Assembly: GCF_963576615.1 (NCBI RefSeq)
Contig: NC_088708.1
Coordinates: 2,852,001 to 2,916,000 of the forward strand
Reading direction: 5' to 3'
DNA from: Watersipora subatra
Lineage: Eukaryota; Bryozoa; Gymnolaemata; Cheilostomatida; Watersiporidae
Length of the DNA stretch: 64,000 nucleotides
Shown here: positions 44,501-49,290 of the stretch, piece after piece
Numbering within the stretch: position 1 is the first letter of the stretch
Layout: each line of letters starts with the position of its first letter
Notes under the pieces: model-generated
Told to the model about the DNA's origin: nothing
Seen by the model: the letters and a program-made list of their open reading frames with translations, nothing else
Database searches by the model: none
Translations under genes and position numbers: made by a program

Positions 44501-46100
44501 ACCAGCAGCAAAGCTAGGTGAACAGGTTGCTGCAATTTCTCTCGCTTCTCAAAAGTCATCTGCCCAAGCTGTAACTTCGTTAAAAAAGTCTAGAAGAGCA
44601 AAGGCAGGTGGCATTCCCACTAACATAAATGACTCTCCTAAGAAAACTGAAACACCAGCAAAGAGAAGCAAACGGGCTGTTGTAGGGTCTCCTCCGGTCA
44701 AAGCTGCAACTCCGACAAAAAGAGGTAATAGAGCAAAAATGGCGGCCTCCTCCCCTAACATGACTGATTCTGCAAAGAAAACTGAAACACCAGCAAAGAG
44801 AAGCAGACGGGCTGCTGTAATGTCTGCCTCGCCTTCGAAATCTTCTCCAGTCAAAGTTGCAGCCCCATTAGAAAAGAGTAGAAAAGCTAAGGTGGCGGCC
44901 TCTTTCCCTAGCATGGCTGATTCTGCAAAGAAAACTAAAACACCAGCCAAGAGAAGCAGACGCGCTGCTGTAATGTCTGCCTCTCCTTTAAAATCTTCTC
45001 CTATCAAAGCTGCAACTCCTTTAAAAAGGAGTAGAAGAGCTAAGGTGGCAGCCGCTTCCCCTATCACGGCTGATCCTCCCAAGAAAATTAAAACACCAGC
45101 AAAGAGAAGCAGACGAGCTGCAGTAATTTCTGTCTCTCCTTTAAAATCTTCTCCAGTCAAAGCTGCAACTCCCTTAAAAAGGAATAGAACAGCTAAGGTG
45201 GCAGCCACTTCCCCTATCGTGGCTGATTCTGCAAAGAAAACTAAAACACCAGCCAAGAGAAGCAGACGCGCTGCTGTAATGTCTGACTCTCCTTTAAAAT
45301 CTTCTCCTATCAAAGCTGCAACTCCTTTAAAAAGGAGTAGAAGAGCTAAGGTGGCAGCCGCTTCCCCTATCATAGTTGATTCTCCTAAGAAAACTAAAAC
45401 ACCAGCCAAGAGAAGCAGACGGGCTGCAGTAATGTCTGTCTCTCCTTTAAAATCTTCTCCAGTCAAAGCTGCAACTCCCTTAAAAAGGAATAGAACAGCT
45501 AAGGTGGCAGCCACTTCCCCTATCGTGGCTGATTCTGCAAAGAAAACTAAAACACCAGCCAAGAGAAGCAGACGCGCTGCTGTAATGTCTGACTCTCCTT
45601 TAAAATCTTCTCCTATCAAAGCTGCAACTCCTTTAAAAAGGAGTAGAAGAGCTAAGGTGGCAGCCGCTTCCCCTATCTTGGCTGATTCTGCAAAGAAAAC
45701 TAAAACACCAGCCAAGAGAAGCAGACACGCTGCTGTAATGTCTGCCTCTCCTTTAAAATCTTCTATCAAAGCTACAACTCCTTTAAAAAGGAGTAGAAGA
45801 GCTAAGGTGGCAGCAACTTCTCCTATCATGGCTGATTCTCCTAAGAAAACTAAAACACCAGCAAAAGGAAGCAGACGGGCTGCTGTAATGTCTTCTTCAG
45901 TCAAAGCTACAACTCCAAAAAAAAGAAGTAGACAACCTGTTGATATTTCTAGCTCTCTTCAGAAGTCATCGTCAATCCAGGCTGCAGCTCCGGTAAAAAA
46001 AAATGGGCGACATAAAGCAATTTCTCCTAAAATGACCATATCAGCCAACAAGGTTTCTCAGCCTGTAGCTAAAAGAATAACTCGCTCTCGTAAATTGTAA
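8514..46100 (+). CDS. MKI67: Ki-67-like chromosome-periphery protein (12-exon model, N-terminus uncertain)
   Basis: Model: join(8514-8552, 8635-8707, 8772-8939, 23329-23422, 23929-24051, 24871-25006, 30316-31187, 35361-35495, 35683-35833, 35945-36303, 40045-40412, 44317-46100). All junctions are GT-AG and all phases agree; the total is 4302 nt (1433 aa plus stop). Landmarks in order are a PP1-docking KVSF followed by LSPELFDQRLPP (exon 3), TWAEIVKTG (exon 9), DSPETIVIG and NLTGLRKMLNVP (exon 10), five LAGVREMMKTPK repeats (exon 11), FTGIAELM (start of exon 12) and a basic C-terminus ending KRITRSRKL. From memory, human Ki-67 has RVSF..LRPELFDENLPP, SWADVVKLG, SPCTIIIG and LSGIAEMFKTP in that order. 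Ki-67 coats mitotic chromosomes, recruits PP1 and is heavily phosphorylated by CDK1. No FHA domain was found in the window, so the true start may lie upstream. Confidence 0.85.
8635..8707 (+). CDS. MKI67: Ki-67-like gene, exon 2
   Basis: The acceptor is TTATTTTACAG and the donor GCAG|GTATAT. It encodes IPRNIRSPNRRASLLEINQ followed by HSERA, basic and serine-rich, with an RRAS phosphosite-like motif. It ends in phase 1. The following intron would be only 64 nt with a weak acceptor (CCGTAAG), but the phase matches exon 3. Alternatively, translation could start at the ATG at 8774 in exon 3. Confidence 0.5.
8772..8939 (+). CDS. MKI67: Ki-67-like gene, exon 3: PP1-docking module
   Basis: Contains KRKKVSFGANLSPELFDQRL, then PPGTPVRRGSTPF. 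KVSF is an RVxF-type protein phosphatase 1 docking motif. The extended block (VSFG, PELFD, LPP.TP..RG) is the conserved PP1-binding region shared by Ki-67 and RepoMan/CDCA2, which brings PP1-gamma to anaphase chromosomes. This is the best-conserved part of the protein. The donor is GCTG|GTATGT, phase 1. The ATG at 8774 could be an alternative start and would give 1395 aa. Confidence 0.9.
8940..9540. other. Start of intron 3, nothing recognised
   Basis: AT-rich intron DNA between exon 3 and a pogo/Tigger-type element. No ORF or RNA gene seen. Confidence 0.5.
9543..11349. mobile_element. pogo/Tigger-type DNA transposon, non-autonomous, family T1
   Basis: The ends read CAGTGCACCCTCGAGATACG and CGTATCTCGAGGGTGCACTG. 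They are flanked by TA (9541-9542 and 11350-11351), the usual target duplication of the Tc1/mariner-pogo group. The 1.8 kb interior has no intact transposase. A separate end of the same family lies at 28980-29192 in the opposite orientation. Confidence 0.75.
11350..12005. other. Intron 3 DNA between two pogo-type elements
   Basis: No recognised gene. Small ORFs on both strands (for example 11566-11757 minus) lack homology that I can recognise. Confidence 0.45.
12006..13257. mobile_element. pogo/Tigger-type DNA transposon, family T2
   Basis: The left end is CAGTCATACTTCGACTTACG. The right end is its reverse, CTTCAACTTACGAG-type, ending ATTACTG. TA dinucleotides flank both ends. The element of about 1.25 kb carries a broken transposase gene on the minus strand (see the next entry). 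Ends beginning CAGTC with CTTACGAG-type sequence are typical of Tigger/pogo elements. Confidence 0.8.
12394..12979 (-). pseudogene. Broken pogo/Tigger transposase (CENP-B-like N-terminus)
   Basis: It starts at the ATG at 12977-12979 with KKKRMITVDIKRKIIQKY, then ELAQQFDRTTSTI. This is the helix-turn-helix of the CENPB_N/Tigger family. A stop follows at about 12827. Further on, other frames give MERLLRHWIKDKRLAGDS, then MLCEKAGAIYKNYKK, the second DNA-binding (CENPB-type HTH) segment. A late piece, RQRQTSVDRFILKR, resembles the C-terminal tail of Tigger proteins. Stops and at least two frameshifts, plus loss of the catalytic DDE core, make it dead. Confidence 0.75.
13258..14585. other. Intron 3 DNA, nothing recognised
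   Basis: AT-rich. Mirror ORFs at 13487-13818 on both strands and one at 13918-14139 (minus) show no family I can name. Confidence 0.45.
16051..18682 (+). pseudogene. Harbinger Myb/MADF-like accessory gene, frameshifted
   Basis: Three exons can be seen. The first starts near MPNTPFSDEKIFKMLLLIKE (about 16051) and contains NKWKALKKRYEEEKE, a MADF/Myb-like DNA-binding region. It has a frameshift at the A/T run near 16165 and a donor G|GTAAGT at about 16272. The second (about 16779-16908) encodes LYRQAGGFMKISSDLLDLRP. The third (from about 17966, acceptor TATACAG) encodes a serine-rich stretch, then RKRRAEASDELYEKMGRML and a proline/serine-rich repeat tail. A TAA at about 18414 interrupts the tail, but the same frame stays open to a TAG at 18680-18682, so the TAA is a single nonsense change. 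The second intron carries the element at 16974-17856. Confidence 0.7.
16974..17856. mobile_element. Inverted-repeat DNA element, family 1, copy 2 (level 4 of the stack)
   Basis: 883 bp with the same ends as the copy at 147-1029 (TTAAAGGTTGACTTGCAAC...GTTGCAAGTCAACCTTTAA-type) but in the opposite orientation, as shown by the position of the 'gagattcccatctacgg' block. It sits in the second intron of the Harbinger Myb-like gene. Confidence 0.85.
19306..19816. repeat. 500-bp near-perfect palindrome (foldback element)
   Basis: The left arm (from about 19306, AGAGTGCCCCGGGTTTGCA) pairs with the right arm (to about 19816, TGCAAACTCGGGCACT) across almost its whole length, with the axis near 19562. 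Matched blocks include GGTGCAATATACTA / TAGTATATTGCACC, GCATAACTGTAGATCTG / CAGATCTACAGTTATGC and GCGAATTAGAGTGTCCC / GGGACACTCTAATTCGC. It lies between the two genes of the Harbinger element and is probably a later insertion. Confidence 0.8.
19833..21245 (-). pseudogene. Harbinger DDE transposase, broken
   Basis: The first exon (about 21245-21085) encodes SWYENVLLKSLDDKWIENVR and ends SPISLKKR. The second, from about 20705, encodes YKLASCAEYRVVAEAFRVSK, then the first catalytic Asp in AIGAIDGTHI, the second in HILGDPAYPKS (frame ends at 20163), and after a disruption the Glu in SVEMAFGRLKSRW (frame 20141-19833). The spacing and motifs match the DDE_Tnp_4 family. The stop after PGKI and frame changes around 20110-20165 (LTPAQECFN-like reading in another frame) show that it no longer makes a full enzyme. 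Confidence 0.85.
22502..23328. other. End of intron 3, nothing recognised
   Basis: Between the hAT stack and exon 4. No ORF or RNA gene was recognised. Confidence 0.5.
23329..23422 (+). CDS. MKI67: Ki-67-like gene, exon 4
   Basis: The acceptor is TTTTGTCAG and the donor ATGAG|GTAAGT. Phase 1 in, phase 2 out. It encodes ASEVVASPRLSLLKKRSTVG followed by SIEEESLKGMR. The SPRLSLLKKRS stretch is a proline-directed and basic site. It joins in frame to exon 3 across the 14.4 kb intron that holds the transposon stack. Confidence 0.85.
23929..24051 (+). CDS. MKI67: Ki-67-like gene, exon 5
   Basis: The acceptor is CTGTTAACAG and the donor AAAAAG|GTGGGT. Phase 2 in and out. It encodes a Lys/Ser/Ala/Pro-rich segment with HSPAKSPQLKKSPASKS, in which three SP dipeptides are followed by basic residues (CDK-type sites). 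Confidence 0.85.
24871..25006 (+). CDS. MKI67: Ki-67-like gene, exon 6
   Basis: The acceptor is TCTGTATTTTAG and the donor GAAGAT|GTGAGT. Phase 2 in, 0 out. It encodes TKKHVVLKSPHVPHLSMSET followed by EERLYSAQRKQEGAAFKRLS and HSPED. No named domain was recognised. Confidence 0.8.
25367..26190. mobile_element. Inverted-repeat DNA element, family 5 (AGGCCCGTACACAC ends)
   Basis: The left end AGGCCCGTACACACTCGCTC pairs with the right end AGCAATAGTGTGTACAGGCCT. Subterminal blocks ('gattagctgt' and 'cagctaatcg') also pair. The element is split by a family 6 element at 25492-25835. It lies in intron 6. The short ORF 25484-25828 is accidental. Confidence 0.7.
25492..25835. mobile_element. Short inverted-repeat element, family 6, copy 1 (nested)
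   Basis: About 345 bp, with ends ACTAGTTCCTATATACTTCGC and GATATGGTAACCAAGCTT. It aligns along its whole length with the cleaner copy at 34887-35234 (shared blocks GCAAAGCACCGGC, GCAACGCAATAGTTTAGCGC, AAGGTCACCATTATAG). It is nested in the family 5 element. Confidence 0.8.
26400..27240 (+). pseudogene. Decayed pogo/Jerky-type transposase core, split by a family 3 element
   Basis: One frame reads KTSEQEKQYFTIVLARLANS then TKLPPLI, matching the conserved 'KTTG.EK..FTV.LA..A.GTKLPP' of DDE_1 (pogo, Jerky, CENP-B related) transposases. Another reads GWIDDSGCAKWIIEVWT, matching the following 'GW.D..G..KW...VW' segment. Several frame changes and stops show decay. The family 3 element at 26751-27145 is inserted in it, and coding-like sequence resumes at about 27150. 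Confidence 0.6.
26751..27145. mobile_element. Short inverted-repeat element, family 3, copy 2
   Basis: Begins TACCGTACTTTTCGGGCTAT and ends AGTCCGAAAACTATGGTA. It is inverted relative to the copy at 2101-2500, and the same central GGTGAAAGAAA hairpin is present. It is inserted in the decayed transposase of the surrounding pogo-type element. Confidence 0.8.
27361..28461. mobile_element. Inverted-repeat DNA element, family 2, copy 2
   Basis: The right end GTGTCCTAGGGTA matches the family, and the left end is mutated (TACCATAAGACACTTATG). It is inverted relative to 1908-3106. The element contains a pogo-type end at about 27687 (CAGTCAAACTCGGATAACTCG), suggesting a further nested insertion whose far end was not located. 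Confidence 0.65.
28980..29192. mobile_element. Solo end of pogo/Tigger family T1
   Basis: Reverse match to 9543-9760, ending CGTATCTCGAGGGTGCACTG then TA. It shares blocks such as GAGGTGAAGATCTCACGATG and GAAATAAAATTCGTATAG with the family. The opposite end of this copy was not found nearby. Confidence 0.7.
29193..30315. other. End of intron 6, nothing recognised
   Basis: AT-rich intron DNA before exon 7, with no ORF, RNA gene or shared repeat recognised. Confidence 0.5.
30316..31187 (+). CDS. MKI67: Ki-67-like gene, exon 7: 18 tandem 11-aa TP/SP repeats
   Basis: The acceptor is TTTTAATTGTAG and the donor CTGACAG|GTACAT. Phase 0 in, 2 out. After SVSPDLDLVGLSASPDLGLN comes an array of 18 units of 33 bp with consensus GTPARASPSSK (about 30391-30985). 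Nearly every unit holds one TP and one SP followed by basic residues, giving roughly 35 possible CDK sites. The tail includes MSPTLDRSTPQSPNK and DTPRPKTPDR. The array is Lys/Arg-rich, fitting a chromatin-coating segment that could be phosphorylated in mitosis. Long antisense ORFs here (30306-31073) are a by-product of the repeat. Confidence 0.9.
30391..30985 (+). repeat. 33-bp coding minisatellite in exon 7
   Basis: Eighteen units of GGTACTCCTGCAAGGGCGTC plus TCCAAGCAGTAAA-type sequence. Substitutions between units are few and no unit changes the frame. Recurrent variants (ATGGCG for AGGGCG; ATCATT for AGCAGT) show that blocks of units were duplicated together. Confidence 0.9.
31188..32654. 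other. Intron 7, first part
   Basis: AT-rich. A pogo-type terminus lies at about 31836 (CAGTCAAACCTCTTCATGCG) without a recognised partner. No gene seen. Confidence 0.45.
32655..33051. mobile_element. Short inverted-repeat element, family 3, copy 3
   Basis: Starts CTGTACTTTTCGGACTATAA and ends ATAGTCCGAAAAGTGCGGTA. Same orientation and internal hairpin as the copy at 2101-2500. It lies in intron 7. Confidence 0.8.
33264..34195. mobile_element. Non-autonomous hAT-type element with GATCTAAC target duplication
   Basis: The termini are CCCAGGGCTGATACTC and GAGTATCAGCCCTGGG. The 8-bp direct repeat GATCTAAC occurs on both sides (33256-33263 and 34196-34203). The size is 932 bp. Near its right end an internal block containing ACCAACCAGGTGATTGGGGG is duplicated in tandem (about 34070-34145). 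No transposase was seen. It lies in intron 7. Confidence 0.8.
34887..35234. mobile_element. Short inverted-repeat element, family 6, copy 2
   Basis: About 348 bp. The ends AGCCTGGTTCCCATATAC and GATATGGGAACCAGGCTT form clean inverted repeats, with TTA/TTA-type flanks. It ends about 125 bp upstream of exon 8. Confidence 0.8.
35361..35495 (+). CDS. MKI67: Ki-67-like gene, exon 8
   Basis: The acceptor is ATACTTTTAG and the donor CCAAG|GTATTT. Phase 2 in and out. It encodes KKKSEMSVEKIVAPPLDFKK followed by MIALRAIHGKSATPVLPKRT and ITPR. TP sites continue and no separate domain was recognised. Confidence 0.85.
35683..35833 (+). CDS. MKI67: Ki-67-like gene, exon 9: TWAEIVKTG motif
   Basis: The acceptor is CGCTTTTAG and the donor AAAAGG|GTAGAG. 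Phase 2 in, 0 out. It encodes SSKKVPFKKTWAEIVKTGKR, then a basic stretch (SVAPKRKSVSKVIKKTASKR). The TWAEIVKTG block corresponds to SWADVVKLG of human Ki-67 (from memory), lying between the PP1 site and the repeats as it does in the human protein. Confidence 0.9.
35945..36303 (+). CDS. MKI67: Ki-67-like gene, exon 10: first Ki-67-type repeat cores
   Basis: The acceptor is TTGATTTGTAG and the donor ACTAG|GTGAAT. Phase 0 in, 2 out. It contains HVDSPETIVIGRRRRSAV (human counterpart SPCTIIIG, from memory), an acidic DNDLYDDLPPTP segment, then NLTGLRKMLNVPKF and QYTGVRELLTTTR. The last two are degenerate copies of the core 'L-x-G-[IFLV]-x-E-[LM]-[FLM]-x-[TV]-P' that defines the Ki-67 repeat. Confidence 0.9.
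36451..37463. repeat. Minisatellite, 36-bp unit, about 28 copies
   Basis: Tandem units built from GTATATAAGTTGAGTTAGTT followed by TACAGTTCACTTAGTT. Units are almost identical, with only a few single-base variants (GTGTATAAG, GCATATAAG, TTTATATAAG). It is non-coding, in intron 10, 147 bp past the end of exon 10. The lack of divergence suggests recent expansion or an assembly-sensitive array. Confidence 0.95.
37464..38228. other. Intron 10 DNA between two minisatellites
   Basis: AT-rich, with no gene or shared repeat recognised. Confidence 0.45.
38229..39651. mobile_element. Inverted-repeat DNA element, family 7 (TACAGTAGACGCTCC ends), copy 1
   Basis: The right end is GTTATAGGAGCGTCTACTGTA; the left end (GTAGGCGTTCCCTCAACA) is its diverged reverse. 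Subterminal sequence (AATTCTTTACGTTATTTG, CTTTACATAAATTC) is shared with 42971-43673, 52038-54020 and about 50669. A 22-copy minisatellite is embedded near its left end. No transposase was seen. Confidence 0.65.
38476..39091. repeat. Minisatellite with 27- and 28-bp units, 22 copies
   Basis: Units are based on TATAGACCATGATTGTACGG, with two alternating linkers: ATGTTTT-type and ATGATTGTT-type. I counted 22 copies of AGACCATGATTG. It is contained in the family 7 element. The ORFs it produces on both strands are artefacts of the repeat. Confidence 0.9.
40045..40412 (+). CDS. MKI67: Ki-67-like gene, exon 11: five 19-aa Ki-67-type repeats
   Basis: The acceptor is TGATTTCAG and the donor TTCACAG|GTAACA. 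Phase 2 in, 1 out. After TKMDGVRELLQEKK come five units of consensus PERSPRLAGVREMMKTPKQ (57 bp each, about 40108-40390), then NQSLQF. The unit contains the Ki-67 repeat core (LAGVREMMKTP, human consensus near LAGFKELFQTP from memory) with SP and TP sites at each end. Vertebrate repeats are about 120 aa; here only the core is repeated. Confidence 0.9.
40863..41216 (+). CDS. Unrecognised ORF inside intron 11
   Basis: An open frame of 117 codons without a plausible ATG start. It contains GIGLRYGGRTVTYVGVLSNK and ending segments such as FKIEVILLLHKLGLDLPISK. A splice-like CAG before ATATGG (about 40904) and a TAAATG after AAAACAG suggest that part may be an exon. The composition looks more protein-like than the surrounding intron, and the antisense frames have stops. 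I do not recognise the family. It may also be antisense to the minus-strand fragments nearby. Confidence 0.25.
   Translation: MSTVYAYAGIGLRYGGRTVTYVGVLSNKDVIFGGYAPISDPESSAEELSLSIDYRNTHFRIFTVDDLPLIASHGLFKIEVILLLHKLGLDLPISKTVNVTVCKLISLPKTLWLSFIT
41329..41487 (-). pseudogene. Unrecognised coding-like exon, minus strand
   Basis: Acceptor TTTTTTGTTTAG and donor GAAAG|GTGAGA on the minus strand bound a 159-nt open frame containing LPQEFCLEIEQRLMSENTFM followed by TIRDVIKLFNKYSETNHE. Splice signals and amino-acid make-up look genuine. Together with 41962-42200 and 42471-42623 it may be one gene nested in the intron on the opposite strand. The family is unknown. Confidence 0.4.
41962..42200 (-). pseudogene. 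Unrecognised coding-like stretch, minus strand, frame-shifted
   Basis: One frame reads YSASVLQNYVQQWMELNKQL and then meets a stop. The next frame reads VLEKKEIHWWLEQHALCQRS and continues through CFGDALSQELPEIIPTSPLL to a stop near 41962. Either a frameshift or an unrecognised intron separates the two. The family is unknown. Confidence 0.3.
42471..42623 (-). pseudogene. Unrecognised coding-like terminal exon, minus strand
   Basis: After the acceptor GCTGACAG a 50-codon frame contains ASLEIELGYQPSQFILQVLT and ends FEGADYESDE then TGA (42471-42473). The acidic end looks like a natural C-terminus, yet more coding-like sequence lies further downstream on the same strand, so the gene model is unclear. 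Confidence 0.35.
42971..43673. mobile_element. Inverted-repeat DNA element, family 7, copy 2
   Basis: The left end is TAGTAGACGCTCCTATGATG and the right end ATCTACTGTA. Blocks ACATAACGTAAAGAATTTAT and its reverse TAAATTCTTTACGTTAT occur near both ends. The interior includes a TATATAAT-rich simple-sequence tract (about 43180-43330). It is inverted relative to the copy at 38229. Confidence 0.65.
44317..46100 (+). CDS. MKI67: Ki-67-like gene, exon 12: basic C-terminal repeats and stop
   Basis: The acceptor is TCTGTATTCAG; phase 1 in; stop TAA at 46098-46100. The exon junction completes FTGIAELM, the last Ki-67-type core. Then come YKERLSEDLSYLENLFKEAS, a possible short coiled coil, and nine tandem units of about 51 aa containing KKTKTPAKRSRRAAVMS, SPLKSSP and KAATPLKRSRRAKVAA. 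Almost all of this is Lys/Arg/Ala/Ser/Pro with repeated TP and SP sites. It would bind chromatin or DNA, as the LR domain at the end of vertebrate Ki-67 does. The end is KRITRSRKL. A 451-codon antisense ORF (44549-45904) is a repeat by-product. Confidence 0.9.
44630..45930 (+). repeat. About 153-bp coding tandem repeat, nine units
   Basis: Nine copies of the 51-aa basic unit. Units 4-5 and 6-7 form nearly identical pairs (RNRTAKVAATSPIVADSAKK, then VMSDSPLKSSPIKAATPLKR occurs twice), showing a recent duplication of a two-unit, 306-bp block. Unit 8 lacks one codon and unit 9 is shortened. Confidence 0.85.
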
Positions 46101-48248
46101 ACCTGTCATCGTACTTTAGTGATGTTATTTCTGTTACTACATGTGTACATTAGTATCCAGATATTTATCGGTTTGATGAAATAATGTAATTTTTTTGGGA
46201 TCATTCTCACTCATAATTCCACTGTTCTATATTATGGTATATATTTTAATAGTTAGCATGCATTGCGTCTTTTAGGCATCTATATCATTCCTACATATAG
46301 GTGAATCCAAATTAGTTTACATGTTTATTGACAATGTATAATCTCATTTTTAGAGAGTTAATTCTTTTAACTCGTATCATATTTGATATATTTTATTTGT
46401 GTTCAAGTAATAAATAGGTAGTTGTATCATTGTAATATATATCATTCACAAACAACCTTTAATTCCTTAAAAATTCCAGGAAGAGTTCCAATACTATCAT
46501 CGTGCTTGATGCTGATAATGAGATTTTTAGTTTTTCCAGAATTCCAGTTTCTTAAATGCTTCGAAAATTGGCTAATCCCCTGCATGATCTTGAAATCTTT
46601 CACACTCGTGCTATCAGAAGGCCTCAAAGCTCTCACAAAAATGCAAGTGAATATTTGAATACTGCAAGCGTTTAAAAGGTCTCAGCAACTAAGTTTATAT
46701 AGGCTTTGTATACATCAAGCTAGCTGATCAAGAACTGTTATTACTGTAGATCACAATAGTGATTACGCGTGCATTTGAGTATCGGGCATTCGTGAATCTT
46801 CATTGCGGATACCCATGTGTATTTGCGCGTATACTGAAGCAACACAAAAAATATCTTTCACCAACGTCGTACGACAACCTATGTCGTTGCCCATTCGTAA
46901 GTCAGTATTTGGATAAACAGTTGTCTGCCAAGTAATAACTGGTACAGGCCTATTAACTAGTTCCTTAGGCTAATGCCACAATATGTACTGTTGTGAATAT
47001 CTCCAGGCGAGTCATCTTTTTCAAATACTCGATAGATATGCTATAAGAACTACTCGAAAATCTTTTAGGAAGCAACTAAGCAGCGCTCGGTTGTTTCCTA
47101 TGTGTATAAAATACATGTATTGGTTTTATGAGAACATAGTGCTACAAAGTTTAGTGCATGCCGTAACGTTGGCTTTGCGATTGTTTTAACATCATAATTC
47201 AAAAAGTAACAACTATTTAGAATGTTTAGATCATGAACAACTTCATTGAAACTATCCCAGAACTGATAATCATTGAAATGTAACTCAAGATTCCATTCGG
47301 TTCATTTTGTCTGGCAGCTGCAATACAAAAATGCTGTTCACACCAGCAGTCAGTTCTCCATTCTTGCACAACTTCCTGATTGCCTTAAAACTTTGAGCTA
47401 CATTTCCGTGCCCTTATGTTGGATGCCATGCAACTCAAGACTGAATATATTCCATAGATATCAATAAGTTCTTGCCGTTGACGGCATCATTTCATTTGTG
47501 CTTAGCACGAATGTAACGCTGCATTATAAATTACTCATAAAGTTTGATGTGTAGGTACAGTAAAATTTATTAAATGGCGGCATTCTTTGTAGTATGACTA
47601 CCTTCCTACTACAAAAACAGCGTAAAATATTTTGTGATCCTCAAAAAAAGTTTAGTAAAATAAAAATTTCATTGTGTACATGAACATACAGCCAAACTTC
47701 CACATACGAACACCTTTACAAACAAACTTTTGTAACATCAATGTAAAACGAGCAAATATCTGTCTTGGCAGGTGAAACAATCTCTAACAAACAAGTTCTA
47801 AGTCCTCAAAGCATTAGTCTTGTAAATAGAAATGAAAAACGCTAGTTAAAATTAAGAAAAAAGCCTCTAGTTTTCATATGGCTTCATGTGATGCATTTAT
47901 TTAATGTTCGTTCTCTGAAATAAATAGAAAAAAATAAACTATTGTTTAAAAATTTATTTGCTTCAACATTGAGCAAATAGTTGAACACATTTACTGTATA
48001 GTCTTCAGTCACAGAAGTTTGTTCTACCGAGTTTAAATAATATTCAGTGTAGTATTTCAAACCTACGGTATCTTTCGCTTTAAAATCATAGATGCCAAGG
48101 AAAGTAGTGGTCATAGAGCTACGCTCTTAAAATTAAAGCAAGAAAATATTCTAAAAGCTCTTGAAGATTTGATATTAGTTTGAATCTACGTAGCTATCAT
48201 GGTACAAATGAGTTTTCCAAGTGACAGCAACAAAAATTAGGTCGTACT
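46101..48248. other. 3' region of the Ki-67-like gene and intergenic DNA
   Basis: A poly(A) signal AATAAA at 46409-46414 fits the end of the Ki-67-like mRNA. The rest is AT-rich, with short ORFs on both strands that I cannot assign. Confidence 0.5.
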
Positions 48249-48551
48249 TACAGTGCTGCGCAAAATTATGGCGAGCCCCTGCACAATATGACAAGCGTCA
48301 CATTTCATTGGTAATTTTTGTGCTTACAATCAAGAAAATTAAGCTATGTTATACATCATTTTGCTCAGAAATTTGTGAGCAATTCAAATATGAATTTGAA
48401 TTCTGGCACATTTCAACTGCTTTTTTATAACTGAAAAATATATTTTCAATGGTGAAAAACTTGTCGCTATAGTGAAAGTGCTCATTTTGGTTTAGCATCA
48501 AACATTGCACAATTGGGGAAAACTTACAAACTGAACTCTTTATACAAGTGA

Positions 48552-48575
48552 TGGTGGCCCTGAAAAAAGGCCGTT
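48552..48575 (-). promoter_or_regulatory. Histone-type 3' stem-loop sequence
   Basis: On the minus strand AACGGCCTTTTTTCAGGGCC followed by ACCA. Animal replication-dependent histone mRNAs end with AACGGCYCTTTTCAGRGCCACCA (established consensus). The match differs by one substitution and one extra T. Downstream ATAAAGAGTTC is purine-rich, like a histone downstream element. No histone reading frame lies upstream; the decayed Tc1-like transposase does. Confidence 0.5.
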
Positions 48576-48594
48576 GGGTTTAAAATTGAGGTTT

Positions 48595-49270
48595 AGTACT
48601 TTGTTGGCCAGCGTTCATTTCTGATGACAGCGCGACATCGCCTTGGCATGCTGTCAACAAGCTTTCGAGTTTATTCGGGTGCCCCTATGTGATGCCAGGC
48701 CTCAATAATTTTCTCAATCAGTTCTCTTTTGCTAATAGGTTTGCGCTTGTGAATTTCCATGCCCACTTTTTGCCATAAATGAAGTTTTTGTCACTAAAAA
48801 GTACTTTATGCCACTGTTCTTTGGTCCAGGAGCAATGAATCATGGCCCATGTCAACCAACGTTTCTTTCTCTGCTGTTCTGACAGCAGTGGCTTTCATCT
48901 TGTCTTACATCCTCTCTATCCATTTTCAATCAGTCTTCCCTTTACTAATGAGGATGAGGCTTCTACTTCAGTAGACTCTCAATTTTCGTCGCAGGTCAGT
49001 GCTGGTTTTCTTTCTGGCAGAAAGTTTAAACCGCACCAAACTGTGGTCGTCTCTGGTAGAGCTGTTGCGTTTTCTCCCTCTACCTTAATGATCACGTGTC
49101 GTGCATGTCGACTTCCATCTGTTGACAGTGCCAGCAACACCTTTCATGAAACATTGAACCTCTGCAATCTGCTTGTTTGATTTCCCTTGCTGGTGAAGGT
49201 GAATGAGGTTGACCTCTCTTCTCATCGGTCAACCTCAAGTTATGATAGAATTTTAAAATGATATCGCTGG
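48595..49270 (-). pseudogene. Decayed Tc1-like transposase
   Basis: Minus-strand frames contain RWLTWAMIHCSWTKEQWHKV then LFSDKNF, matching the Tc1 region 'W....W..V.FSDE..F' that carries the second catalytic Asp. Later frames read LVDSMPRRCRAVI, the typical C-terminal 'L..SMPRR..AVI..KGG' of Tc1-type enzymes. Many stops and frameshifts are present. Confidence 0.65.
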
Positions 49271-49290
49271 TCATTATGAGCCGACTTTTA

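Larger units (their letters stand above)
48249..49290. mobile_element. Tc1-like element remnant
   Basis: A terminus-like sequence TACAGTGCTGCGCAAAATTA lies at 48249, and a decayed transposase lies on the minus strand (48600-49270). The right end was not located with confidence, so the right boundary is approximate. Confidence 0.5.

Noticed and set aside
44549-45904. A 451-codon minus-strand ORF opposite exon 12
   Set aside because: It is a mirror of the coding tandem repeat: the unit length is a multiple of three and lacks antisense stops, so one open antisense unit makes the whole array open.
48842-49180. A 112-codon plus-strand ORF
   Set aside because: It lies opposite the decayed Tc1-like transposase and has no independent support.
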